This document shows, piece after piece, positions 28,580 to 36,791 of a DNA stretch of 64,000 nt. Position numbers and translations under genes: made by a program. Source of the stretch: JACCXG01 sp963834305 (GTDB taxonomy: Bacteria > Acidobacteriota > Vicinamibacteria > Vicinamibacterales > 2-12-FULL-66-21). The DNA lies in the NCBI GenBank assembly GCA_963834305.1, contig CAWIAX010000002.1:1426001-1490000 (forward strand). The letters are read 5' to 3'. Numbering within the stretch: position 1 is the first letter of the stretch; every line of letters begins with the position of its first letter. The notes beneath the pieces are model-generated. The model was given only the letters and a program-made list of their open reading frames with translations, was not told the origin of the DNA and did no database searches.

Positions 28580-31500
28580 CTAGTTCAGCTGAACGGAGAT
28601 CAGCTTGGACACGCCAGGCTCTTCCATCGTGACGCCGTAGAGGCGGTCGGCAATCTCCATGGTCTTGCGGTTGTGGGTGATCAGGATGAACTGCGTGTGA
28701 TCCTGCATGCCCTGGAGCATCTCCACGAACCGGCCGATGTTGGCATCGTCCAGCGGCGCATCGATCTCGTCGAGCAGGCAGAAGGGGCTGGGACGGTACT
28801 GGAAGATGGCGAACATCAGCGCCATCGCGGTGAGCGCTTTTTCACCACCCGAGAGCAGCTGCACGCTCTGCAGGCGCTTGCCCGGCGGCTGCGCGATGAT
28901 GTCGATGCCGCTCTCGAGCGCATCGCTCTCGTCGAGCAGGACGAGGCCGGCCCGCCCGCCGCCGAAGAGCGTGGTGAAGGTGCGCTCGAAGTTGACGTTG
29001 ATCACCGCGAAGGCCTCGCTGAAGCGCTCCCGCGTGGTCTTGTCGATCTTCTTGATCGCGTCGCCGGTGGCCGCGATCGAGTCGATCAGGTCCTTGCGCT
29101 GGGTGGTCAGGAACGCGTGGCGGGACTCGAGGTCGTCGAACTGGTCGATCGCCATCATGTTCACCGGTCCCATCCGATCGATCTTGGCCCGGAGATCGGC
29201 GACCATCTCGTCGGCGGTCAGGCCAGCCCCCCCCTCGGGCGGCGCGTCGTCCGCTCCGGCGCTGTCGGCCTGCCTGGCGGCGGCCTCGCCGTCCTCATCC
29301 ACCTCCGACGGGTCCGGCGCATCGTCGACCGGACGGGCCCGGGCCAGCGCGCCGTCCCGTTCCAGCTGCTCGACCTCCTGCGCCACCTCGTCGAGCGTGC
29401 CCTGCACGCTTTCGACGCAGGCGGCCGCCAGGTGGGTCAGGTCCGCTTCGGCGGTGGCGCGGGCAACGTCGAGCTGTGCCGCTTCCGCGCGCACGGCCTC
29501 GAGCGCGCGCCGCGCCTCCTTGATCCGCACCTCGTGCTCCTCGAACGTCGTCCGGAGCACCTGGCAGTGCTCCTCGGCGGCACGGACGCGGGCGCGGAGC
29601 TCGTCGAAGACCCGCAGGCCGGCGTCGAGCTCGGCCTCGGACGTCACGATTGCCCCGCGCAGCTCCTCGCGCCGCGTCTCCGCCCGGCGCAGCTCCTCGC
29701 GCCGGCTCGTCACGCGGCTCTCCAGCTCGCGCCCGGCATCCTCCAGCCGCTGCACTTCGATGCCGAGGGCGGAGGCGCGCTCCATCAGCGCCGCGTGTGC
29801 CGCCTTGGCCTCCGCCGTGCGCCTGGCCTGTGCCTGCATCTCCTCGCGCGCCTCGAAGAGGCGCCGCTGCGCCCCGTTCAGGCGCTCATCGGCCGACCGC
29901 TGCTCCACCTCGATGCGGGCGATCGACTCGCGGGCCTCGGCCTGTCGCGATTCCTGGCTGCGCAGCTCCTCTTCCGCCGTCCGGCGCTCGACGGCGATCT
30001 GCTCCTCTTTCCGGGCGATGCGCTCGGCCGCCTCCACCGCGCTCGTCGCCTGCAGCTCGAAGCCGACGATGGCCTTCTCCTGGCGGTGCAGCTCGGCCTG
30101 CACCGCGGCGATGGCCGATTCCGCCCCGGCCACCGTGGCGTCGAGGGTGGCTATCTCCTGCCGCAGCCGTTCCACCCCGTTGCGCTCGACCTCCACCCGC
30201 TCGCGCAGCTCCTTGATCTCGCGCTTGGTCGCGAGAATGCCGCGCGCTTCGCCGCGCGTCCCTCCTTCGACGACGTGCGGACCGCGGAAGACCAGGCCAT
30301 CGAGCGTGACGATGGAGCCGGTGAGCACCTGTGCGGCCGTCCGGGCGCTCTCGGGCGACTCGGCGATCCAGGCGTGGGCAAGGCTCGCGGCGATCGCGCC
30401 CTCCGCTGGACCGCTGGCCCGCACGACCGTCGCGAGCGACAGGACGCCGGGCGGGACCTCGGAGGGGCCGGCCGCCGGCGCCGCGCCGGCGCTCTCCGCC
30501 ACCAGGAACCCCACCCGGCCGGCATTCCGATCCGACGCGAACCGCAGTCCCGCGGCCGCCTCCTCGTGCGTCCGGACCACGACGTGCTGGAGGAGGTCGC
30601 CGAGGCACGCTTCCACCGCGCGCTCGTGCCGGCCGTCGACCTCGAGATAATCAGCGACCGAGCCGATCTGCCCCACGTCGCCGTTCGATTCCGCCAGCAC
30701 CAGGCGGGCGCCGTCGCCGTACTCGGCGCGGGCGGCATCCAGCTCTTCGAGCGAGCCGAGCCGGGCGGTCATGGCCGCGACCTGCTGCTCTCCCGCCCTG
30801 AACTCGTGTCCCCGGGCCTCGCGCGCCTTGCGGGCGCCGGCGAGCTCCGCCTCGCGGGCCGTCCGGTCGAGCCGGAGCCCGTCCATCGCCTCGCGGGCGG
30901 CCTGGAGACCGGCCTCGGCCAGCGTCCGTTCCTGATGGGCCCGCTCGGCTTCGACGCGAAGGTCGTGGCTCTCGACATCCAGCTTGCCGATCTGTTCGCC
31001 GATGCGCGCGCGGGCGGCGCCGGCGTGATCCATCGCATGCCGCAGGGCCGTCGCGGCGTTGACGGCGGCGAAGACCTCGCTGCGCGCCGCCTCGACGTCC
31101 CCCTCGAGCCCTTCGATCTTCGTCTGGATGACGGCGTAGGCGTTCTCTTCGGCGCCGAGATCGGCCGCGGCCTGGTCGCGATCGAGCGTCGACCGGGCGG
31201 CGGCATCCCGCCGCGCCTCGAGCTCGAGCCGGGCCGGCTCGCGGCGGGCGTCGAGCACCGTCACCTCCGCCTCGATGGCGGCGGCGGTCGCGCCGAGGGT
31301 TTCGACCTGGTGCTTGTCGAAGGCGATCTGCTGCTGCAGCCGGCCGATGGCCAGCTCGCGGGCATGCGCCTCTTCGCGGGCGGCCGTGGCGCCGGCATCC
31401 GCTTCGGTCAGCTGCAGCCGGAGCGCCTCGAGCGCCGTCTCCACTTCCGCCAGATGGGCCCCGGCGATCGCTTCGCGCTCGCGGGCCTGGGCCAGCCGGG

Positions 31501-32419
31501 TCCGCGCCGACTCGATTGCCACGCCGAGGGCGCGGTAGCGCTGCGTGAACTGCACCTTCTCCCACCGCCGCAGCTCCTCGCGGAGGCGGCGGTAGCGGCG
31601 GGCCTTGGCCGCCTGCCGTTTGAGCGTGCCGCGCTGCTTTTCGACCTCGAACACGATGTCGTCCACGCGGGTCAGGTTCTGCTGCGCCGCTTCGAGCTTG
31701 AGCTCGGCGGCGCGGCGGCGGCTCTTGTACTTCGTGACGCCGGCGGCCTCTTCGATGAGTTGACGGCGGTCGGTCGGCCGCGCGCTCAGAATCTGCCCGA
31801 TCTTGCCCTGCTCGATGACGGCGTAACCCTTCACGCCCAGGCCGGCGTCCATCAGCAGGTCCTGCACGTCGCGCAGCCGGCAGGACTCCCCGTCGATGAG
31901 GTATTCGCTCTCCCCCGAGCGGTACAACCGGCGCATCAGTTCGACGTCGCGGACGATGAGCGGCGTCTCGTCTTCGAGGACGGCGGTCGCGACCGCGGTG
32001 CCGCCGCCGGCGTCGAGCGCCAGCGCCCCCTCGTCCGCGTAAGCGTGCGCGCTGCCGTTGCCGTTGCCGTGCCCGTTGCCCTGTGGACCGTGGGCCTCTG
32101 GGCTGGTCTTGTGTCGCCCGCTGGCACCGGAGGACGCGTGCCCCGGCACGCGGGCGGCCACGCCGCTCAGCTTGAGGCGGACTTCCGCCGTACCGGTCGG
32201 GCGGCGGGCGTCGCTGCCGCCGAAGATCACGTCCTCCATGCGGTCGCCGCGAAGACTCTTGGCGCTCTGCTCCCCCAGCACCCACGTCAGGGCGTCCACC
32301 ACGTTGCTCTTGCCGCAGCCGTTCGGGCCGACAATCGCGGTGACACCGGTATCGAAGGTGAGCTCCGACCGGTCGGGAAAGCTCTTGAAACCGGCAATTT
32401 CGAGACGTTGAAGCCGCAT
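28580..32419 (-). CDS. smc: Chromosome segregation ATPase SMC with an insertion in the head
   Basis: 1279 residues, intact. Walker A GPNGCGKSN (31-39); long coiled coil; hinge around 520-660 (QIGSVADYLEVDGRHERAVEACLGDLLQHVVV); second coil; ABC signature LLSGGEKALTAMAL and Walker B PFCLLDEIDAPLDDAN near the C-terminus. A stretch of about 60 residues (roughly 88-150), low complexity and containing GNGHGNGNG, interrupts the N-lobe between the AEVRLKLSG strand and the PLIVRDVELMRRLYRSGESEY region. The core condensin subunit would need ScpA/ScpB, not present here. A terminator-like hairpin sits about 30 bases upstream of the ATG. Confidence 0.93.
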   Translation of the reverse strand: MRLQRLEIAGFKSFPDRSELTFDTGVTAIVGPNGCGKSNVVDALTWVLGEQSAKSLRGDRMEDVIFGGSDARRPTGTAEVRLKLSGVAARVPGHASSGASGRHKTSPEAHGPQGNGHGNGNGSAHAYADEGALALDAGGGTAVATAVLEDETPLIVRDVELMRRLYRSGESEYLIDGESCRLRDVQDLLMDAGLGVKGYAVIEQGKIGQILSARPTDRRQLIEEAAGVTKYKSRRRAAELKLEAAQQNLTRVDDIVFEVEKQRGTLKRQAAKARRYRRLREELRRWEKVQFTQRYRALGVAIESARTRLAQAREREAIAGAHLAEVETALEALRLQLTEADAGATAAREEAHARELAIGRLQQQIAFDKHQVETLGATAAAIEAEVTVLDARREPARLELEARRDAAARSTLDRDQAAADLGAEENAYAVIQTKIEGLEGDVEAARSEVFAAVNAATALRHAMDHAGAARARIGEQIGKLDVESHDLRVEAERAHQERTLAEAGLQAAREAMDGLRLDRTAREAELAGARKAREARGHEFRAGEQQVAAMTARLGSLEELDAARAEYGDGARLVLAESNGDVGQIGSVADYLEVDGRHERAVEACLGDLLQHVVVRTHEEAAAGLRFASDRNAGRVGFLVAESAGAAPAAGPSEVPPGVLSLATVVRASGPAEGAIAASLAHAWIAESPESARTAAQVLTGSIVTLDGLVFRGPHVVEGGTRGEARGILATKREIKELRERVEVERNGVERLRQEIATLDATVAGAESAIAAVQAELHRQEKAIVGFELQATSAVEAAERIARKEEQIAVERRTAEEELRSQESRQAEARESIARIEVEQRSADERLNGAQRRLFEAREEMQAQARRTAEAKAAHAALMERASALGIEVQRLEDAGRELESRVTSRREELRRAETRREELRGAIVTSEAELDAGLRVFDELRARVRAAEEHCQVLRTTFEEHEVRIKEARRALEAVRAEAAQLDVARATAEADLTHLAAACVESVQGTLDEVAQEVEQLERDGALARARPVDDAPDPSEVDEDGEAAARQADSAGADDAPPEGGAGLTADEMVADLRAKIDRMGPVNMMAIDQFDDLESRHAFLTTQRKDLIDSIAATGDAIKKIDKTTRERFSEAFAVINVNFERTFTTLFGGGRAGLVLLDESDALESGIDIIAQPPGKRLQSVQLLSGGEKALTAMALMFAIFQYRPSPFCLLDEIDAPLDDANIGRFVEMLQGMQDHTQFILITHNRKTMEIADRLYGVTMEEPGVSKLISVQLN
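32054..32080 (-). repeat. GTTGCC hexamer repeat inside smc
   Basis: Four near-perfect GTTGCC/GTGCCC units on the plus strand encode the Gly-Asn/Gly-His run in the SMC head insertion. The unit length is a multiple of three, so copy-number change would lengthen the loop without breaking the frame. Confidence 0.5.
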
Positions 32420-32446
32420 GGGGTTCGGGTCCCTTCGTTAGAGTGC

Positions 32447-32503
32447 CAAAAGAAAAAGCCGCTCCACGGGCGCGACGCGGACGCGTCGCACCGGGAAGCG
32501 GCT
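32447..32503 (-). terminator. Strong terminator-type hairpin in the smc leader
   Basis: On the minus strand the outer stem AGCCGCT/AGCGGCT encloses an inner GCGACGC/GCGTCGC stem and is followed by TTTTTCTTTT. It ends about 28 bases before the smc ATG, leaving little room for a promoter, so it could be an attenuator rather than only the end of the upstream unit. Confidence 0.6.
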
Positions 32504-32631
32504 GGGAGCGCTTCGAAAACGTGTGGTGTTGTCGAGTCGAGCGAGTGACAAGGACGGTTCCGGCGAGACCCCTCACCCCACCCAGAGCGGAGTGGCCCCT
32601 TTGGGGTCACGAACGGCCGTCAGTCTAACAA

Positions 32632-32649
32632 GCCCCTATACCTAGGGGC
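32632..32649 (-). terminator. Hairpin between ctpA and smc
   Basis: Perfect 7-bp stem GCCCCTA/TAGGGGC with a 4-base loop, downstream of the S41 protease gene. No T-tract; likely backs up the adjacent terminator. Confidence 0.45.
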
Positions 32650-32660
32650 AAGAGCAAAAT

Positions 32661-32680
32661 GCCCCACCAAATATGGGGGC
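32661..32680 (-). terminator. Terminator hairpin directly after the S41 protease gene
   Basis: GCCCC/GGGGC stem with a 10-base AT-rich loop, nine bases after the stop codon; on the minus strand it is followed by ATTTTGC. Confidence 0.5.
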
Positions 32681-32688
32681 TAAATGCC

Positions 32689-34317
32689 CTATTTGCGCTC
32701 CCTCTCCGTCTTTCGCGGAGTGTTGCTGGCGAGCTCCGAGAGGCGCTGCGCCTCGCCGAACTGACCGATGGCGAATACCGCCTGCGGGTCGTGCCGGATG
32801 AGGTTCCGCCGCGCCTCCTCGACGCCGAACAGCGCCAGGTCGATCTCGTAGTGGATCATGGCCTTGATGAACTCGAGGTCGTTCTTGAACGCCTCCGGCT
32901 CGATCACGACCTTCTGCGCCGTCAACTGCGCCCGGAAGTCCTCAATCATCTCGTCGGTGACGACGAAGCCCTTGGCGATGCGCTTCTTGTCCTTGTTGGC
33001 CGCGCTGAACCGGGTATCGCCCTCCGCCAGGTACTGATCGGCAAACCGCTGGAAGTCGCCGCGCGCGTGCATCATCCGCGCGAACCGGCCGGGCGAGAAG
33101 CCCTCGACCGGGCCCGCCATGAACTTGTCGGGCTCGATCCCGCCGCCGCTGTAGACCTTGCGGCCGGCGTCGGTGTACTTGAGATCGGCGCTCGAGTGCT
33201 GCCGGTCCGGCTTCTGGTCGCGAAGCGAATAGGTGACGTATTCGTCGAAGCTGCCGTCCCACGGCCGCTGGATCAGCCGGCCGCTCGGCGTGTAGTAGCG
33301 CCCGGTGGTGAGCGCCAGGCCGGCGTTCTCGCTGATGCGATAGACCGACTGCACCAGCGCCTTGCCGAACGTGGTCTCGCCGACGACGAGGGCGCGGTCG
33401 TGATCCTGGAGGGCGCCGCTGACGATTTCGGAAGCGCTGGCGCTGTTCCGGTTGACCATCACCACGATCGGAAGGTCGGTGTAGTCGCTCTGCTCGGTGG
33501 CGCGGTAATCCTGGTGGGCGTTCTGCACCCGGCCCCGCGTGTAGACGATCATGTCGTTGCGCGGCAGGAAGCGGTTCGAGATGGCGATGGCCTGGTCGAG
33601 CGCGCCGCCGGGATTGTCGCGCAGGTCGAGCACGAGCCGCTTCATCCCTTTGGCCGACAGCGCGGCGAGCGCCGCGCCCATCTCGTCGTTCGAGGTCTCG
33701 ATGAATTCGGCGAGCTTCACGTAGCCGGTGCTCTCGTCGATCATGAAGGCGCCGCGTACGCTGACGATGTTGACCTCGTCGCGCGTCACCCGCATGTCGA
33801 TCAGCTGGTCGTAGCCGCGGCGCTTGATCGAGATGTTGACCGCCGTGCCTTTCGGCCCCTTGAGGCGCTTGACCGCGTCTTCGCTGGTCATCCCCTTGGC
33901 GTCTTCCTTCTCGATGCGGGCAATGACGTCGCCGCGCCGCAGCCCCTGCCTGAAGGCCGGGGACCCCTCGAAGATGGACATCACCGTGATGTCGCCGTCG
34001 ATCGGCTGAATCTGGATGCCGAGCCCGTAGTAGCGGCCTTCCTGCCGCTCGCGCATCCGGGCGTATTCCCGGGGGTCGAAAAAGCTGGAATGCGGGTCGA
34101 GGGTCTTGAGCATCCCTTCGATGCCGCCATAGACGAGGCGGTCGGAGGGCACCTCCTCGACGTACTCCCGGTTCACGGCGGCGAGGGCGGCCGTAAAGAC
34201 CTTGTAGTGCTGCGACACCTCGTTCTGCCCGGCGAGGACGCGGCCATAGAAGCCGCCGGCCAGCGCGGACAGGACAATCGCCAGCAGCGCAACCGGAAGG
34301 AAACGGGAATTACGCAT
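32689..34317 (-). CDS. ctpA: CtpA-type carboxy-terminal processing protease (S41)
   Basis: 542 residues. An N-terminal membrane anchor (SRFLPVALLAIVLSALAGGFY) is followed by a PDZ domain (GLGIQIQPIDGDITVMSIFEGSPAFRQGL) and the S41 protease domain (LVLDLRDNPGGALDQAI). The catalytic Ser lies in VNRNSASASEIVSGAL and the general-base Lys in ETTFGKALVQ. A C-terminal extension of about 120 charged residues follows the protease domain. ATG 34317 is chosen because a promoter -10 box ends six bases upstream, implying a leaderless message; a longer upstream start lacks support. It trims envelope proteins in the periplasm. Confidence 0.9.
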   Translation of the reverse strand: MRNSRFLPVALLAIVLSALAGGFYGRVLAGQNEVSQHYKVFTAALAAVNREYVEEVPSDRLVYGGIEGMLKTLDPHSSFFDPREYARMRERQEGRYYGLGIQIQPIDGDITVMSIFEGSPAFRQGLRRGDVIARIEKEDAKGMTSEDAVKRLKGPKGTAVNISIKRRGYDQLIDMRVTRDEVNIVSVRGAFMIDESTGYVKLAEFIETSNDEMGAALAALSAKGMKRLVLDLRDNPGGALDQAIAISNRFLPRNDMIVYTRGRVQNAHQDYRATEQSDYTDLPIVVMVNRNSASASEIVSGALQDHDRALVVGETTFGKALVQSVYRISENAGLALTTGRYYTPSGRLIQRPWDGSFDEYVTYSLRDQKPDRQHSSADLKYTDAGRKVYSGGGIEPDKFMAGPVEGFSPGRFARMMHARGDFQRFADQYLAEGDTRFSAANKDKKRIAKGFVVTDEMIEDFRAQLTAQKVVIEPEAFKNDLEFIKAMIHYEIDLALFGVEEARRNLIRHDPQAVFAIGQFGEAQRLSELASNTPRKTERERK

Positions 34318-34323
34318 AATGTC

Positions 34324-34353
34324 ATCGTAGCAGACCAAGTACTTCGCCCGCAA
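34324..34353 (-). promoter_or_regulatory. Leaderless promoter of ctpA, TTGCGG-N18-TACGAT
   Basis: On the minus strand the -10 box TACGAT (34324-34329) ends six bases before the ATG and a -35-like TTGCGG (34348-34353) lies 18 bases upstream. There is no Shine-Dalgarno. Confidence 0.45.
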
Positions 34354-34386
34354 CGACTTCCGGGCACCGACCGGGCGCCGCGACGC

Positions 34387-34415
34387 TTGACCGCCCCGAC
34401 CCGGCTTCCTATAAT
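34387..34415 (+). promoter_or_regulatory. Near-consensus sigma-70 promoter for tatA-tatC, TTGACC-N17-TATAAT
   Basis: TTGACC (34387-34392) and a perfect TATAAT (34410-34415) are 17 bases apart, the best housekeeping promoter in the window. Initiation near 34422 gives a leader of about 37 bases. Confidence 0.8.
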
Positions 34416-34458
34416 CAGGGTGATCCGTAAATGGACAGCTTTCCAGGGGTTCTGACTT

Positions 34459-34788
34459 ATGTTTGGTTCAATCGGGATGCCCGAGCTCATCATCATCCTG
34501 ACGCTCGCGCTCATCATTTTCGGGCCCCGAAAGCTGCCTGAGCTCGGCCGGTCGCTGGGCAAGAGCCTCGGCGAGTTCAAGCGCGCCTCGAACGAGCTCC
34601 GGAACACCCTCGACGAGGAGATCCGCATCGAGGAAGAGCGCTCGACCACGCAGAAAGCCGCCGCCGCACCGCCGCCGCCGCCGGCCACCCCCGTGCTGAC
34701 CGATCCGGTCGAGCTGACCAACACCGACACCAACACCGACGACTTCGAGCAGGACCAGCCCGTTCCGCGCGATTCGAGAAGCCTGTAG
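34459..34788 (+). CDS. tatA: Twin-arginine translocase subunit TatA/TatB
   Basis: 109 residues with the canonical TatA layout: a short N-terminal membrane helix (GMPELIIILTLALIIFGPRKLPELGRSLGKSLGEFKRA), the FGPRKLPE hinge, an amphipathic helix, then an acidic, Pro-rich unstructured tail. It pairs with tatC five bases downstream and forms the pore for folded substrates such as the RR-signal asparaginase at 1-624. No separate tatB is seen here. Confidence 0.93.
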   Translation: MFGSIGMPELIIILTLALIIFGPRKLPELGRSLGKSLGEFKRASNELRNTLDEEIRIEEERSTTQKAAAAPPPPPATPVLTDPVELTNTDTNTDDFEQDQPVPRDSRSL

Positions 34789-34793
34789 CCCCC

Positions 34794-35621
34794 GTGGCGC
34801 CTGTGCCGACACTCGAGCGGTCATCCGGACCGCCGGCCCTCCGAGACGACGACTCCCGCATCGAACTGACCGACGCCGACGAGCTCGAGCTCGACAGCGG
34901 CCGGATGTCGTTTCTCGAGCATCTCGACGAGCTGCGCAAGCGGCTCATCGCCTCGATCATCGGCATCGTCCTCGGCTGCATCGTCTCGTTCATCTTCATC
35001 GACCCCATCTTCGCCTTCATCGTCGTGCCGATGAAGGAGATGCTGCCGGCCGGCGGCTCGCTCATCACCACCGAGGCGAGCGAGTACTTCATGCTGTGGC
35101 TGAAGGTCGGCTTCCTCGCCGGCCTGATCCTCGCCGCGCCGGTCGTGCTCTACCAGGTCTGGCTGTTCGTCGCGCCGGGGCTCTACTCGCACGAAAAGCG
35201 CTTCGCGATTCCCTTCGTGCTGTTTGCGTCGATCTTCTTCTTTGCCGGCGCGGCGTTCTCGCACTACATCGCGTTCCCGGTGACGTGGCGGTTCTTCATC
35301 AACTTCACGAGCGACTTCGTGGCGTTCATGCCGAAGCTCGGCCCGGCATTTTCGCTCTATGTGAAGATGGTGCTGGGCTTCGGCATCATCTTCCAGATGC
35401 CGGTGCTGGTGCTCGCCCTCGCGCGGATGGGCGTGGTCAGCGGCGGGTTCCTGCTGCGGAACTTCAAGTACGCCACGCTGATCATCTTCATCCTCGGCGC
35501 CGTGCTCAGCCCTGGCGGCGACATCCCGTCGCAGCTCATGATGGCCGGCCCGATGATGGTGCTCTACCTCTTCAGTATCCTCATCGCCTACGTCTTCCAG
35601 AAACGCAAGAAGGCCGACTAG
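34794..35621 (+). CDS. tatC: Twin-arginine translocase receptor TatC
   Basis: 275 residues with six membrane spans. Conserved features: MSFLEHLDELRKRLIASI at the first helix, the F-A-P-G-L-Y-x-H-E-K-R segment (LFVAPGLYSHEKRFAIPFVL) and LSPGGDIPSQLMMAGPMM at the C-terminal loop. It has an extra acidic N-terminal extension of about 37 residues before the conserved start. GTG 34794 opens the frame five bases after the tatA stop. It recognises the RR motif of exported proteins. Confidence 0.93.
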   Translation: MAPVPTLERSSGPPALRDDDSRIELTDADELELDSGRMSFLEHLDELRKRLIASIIGIVLGCIVSFIFIDPIFAFIVVPMKEMLPAGGSLITTEASEYFMLWLKVGFLAGLILAAPVVLYQVWLFVAPGLYSHEKRFAIPFVLFASIFFFAGAAFSHYIAFPVTWRFFINFTSDFVAFMPKLGPAFSLYVKMVLGFGIIFQMPVLVLALARMGVVSGGFLLRNFKYATLIIFILGAVLSPGGDIPSQLMMAGPMMVLYLFSILIAYVFQKRKKAD

Positions 35622-35625
35622 ATTC

Positions 35626-35723
35626 AACTCCCAACTCCCAAGGCCCAACGCCCAACTGGCGCGTGGAATTGGCCTGAGCGCTCGTTGGAAATTGGGAATT
35701 GGAAATTGGGAGTTGGCAGTTGG
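35626..35723. repeat. Second CCCAACKC / TTGGGA inverted array, between convergent genes
   Basis: Left arm: CAACTCCCAACTCCCAAGG... units (35626-35657). Right arm: TTGGAAATTGGGAATTGG... units (35685-35723). Same family as 15091-15175. It separates tatC (plus) from the HEAT-repeat gene (minus), the position of a two-way terminator. Confidence 0.6.
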
Positions 35724-35728
35724 TTCAG

Positions 35729-36676
35729 TTAGCCGAGTTCCGGCGACTTCGCCAATGCGCGTCGCATGGCGGCGTGCTTCGTGGTGAGGTGCTCGCGCCG
35801 CGCGACGGCGCGGAACGTCTCGGCAAGCTGATGGCGCCAGCGCTCGTCGGGCGTGGCGCGCGAGAACGCCGCGGCCAGCGGCTCCAGGCAGGACGCATCG
35901 CCGACCACGTGCATCGCCGCGAGGAAGGACGGCGGCAGCGGCTCGGCGGAGCCGGCCAGCGTCTCCCGCAGGTCGTAGAGCGCGATCCGGCTGCCGCGCA
36001 GCGCCACCGCCTGGTGCAGCGCCCCGCGCAGGGTGCGCCAGTCCTGCCGCCGCGGGCCGGTGGCCCCCTGCTCCCGCTCCCGCACGGACTCGATGATGCG
36101 CCGGAGCACGGCGAGCGGCGCCTCCGGGACGTGGGCCGCCACCGCTGCCCGCAGGATTGCCGGGTCGTCGGGCAGGCGCCCGTCCGCCGCGTCCTCCCAC
36201 AGCGCCGCGTCGGTGGACATCGCGCCGGGCAGCGTATCGGCCACCGCCTGCCGCACGTCCTCGGGCGCATGATCCAGGGCGTCGGCAGCCGCCGCCCGCA
36301 CCCGGTGCTCGACGCCGCGGTCGATAGAGAGGGCGAGGAGCGTCTCGAGCGCCTCGCTGTGGGTGGCGCGCGCGCCCGTGTTGACGAGCTCGCGCAGCAC
36401 GGCAACGCCGGCTACCGCCAGGTCGCCCCCCTCGCCAATCGCACGCCGGGCCACCGCGAGCGCCCGCTCGTCGCCGGAGGCCTCGAGCACCCGCAGGATC
36501 GCCAGCCGCGTCCGCCGGTCGTCCGTGCCCTCGTAGGCGGACTCCAGGCGCCCGATGGCGCGGGTCCCGATGATGGTCAGGCGGGCAATGGCGCCTTCCC
36601 GGCGGGCGGCATCCTCCCCGGCCAGCGCGGCGATGAGCGCGCGAACCTCGGTATCGGCAGTGGCCTTGATGGGCAT
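35729..36676 (-). CDS. HEAT-repeat-like helical protein
   Basis: About 315 residues, almost wholly alpha-helical, with repeated ~30-residue units of HEAT/armadillo type (VRALIAALAGEDAARREGAI, RLAILRVLEASGDERALAVA, VRAAAADALDHAPEDVRQAV). No signal peptide and no catalytic motif. Such scaffolds bind other proteins; the partner is unknown. The start at 36676 is chosen because GAGGG precedes it at seven bases. It lies downstream of proS on the same strand after a gap with a tandem repeat. Confidence 0.7.
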   Translation of the reverse strand: MPIKATADTEVRALIAALAGEDAARREGAIARLTIIGTRAIGRLESAYEGTDDRRTRLAILRVLEASGDERALAVARRAIGEGGDLAVAGVAVLRELVNTGARATHSEALETLLALSIDRGVEHRVRAAAADALDHAPEDVRQAVADTLPGAMSTDAALWEDAADGRLPDDPAILRAAVAAHVPEAPLAVLRRIIESVREREQGATGPRRQDWRTLRGALHQAVALRGSRIALYDLRETLAGSAEPLPPSFLAAMHVVGDASCLEPLAAAFSRATPDERWRHQLAETFRAVARREHLTTKHAAMRRALAKSPELG

Positions 36677-36714
36677 GGTGTCAGCCCTCTGTATCGGCTC
36701 GGGCACCGCTCATC

Positions 36715-36778
36715 CACAGCGTTCTTCGGGCTGCCGCCCGGCCGGGCACAGCGTTCTTCGGGCTGCCGCCCGGCCGGG
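36715..36778. repeat. 32-base perfect tandem duplication between proS and the HEAT gene
   Basis: Two adjacent identical 32-base copies (36715-36746 and 36747-36778), each containing the self-complementary CCCGGCCGGG, fill most of the 115-base gap. Each copy could form a short stem on the proS transcript. Confidence 0.8.
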
Positions 36779-36791
36779 CGCCTTCCGCGTC

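Noticed and set aside
28673..32548. A 1291-codon open frame on the plus strand opposite smc
   Set aside because: Antisense shadow of an intact, recognisable SMC protein; no start signal and no recognisable domain.
32420..32688. A possible tRNA or small RNA gene in the 269-base gap between ctpA and smc
   Set aside because: No cloverleaf or T-loop GTTCRA in the right place; the structure is explained by three terminator-type hairpins.
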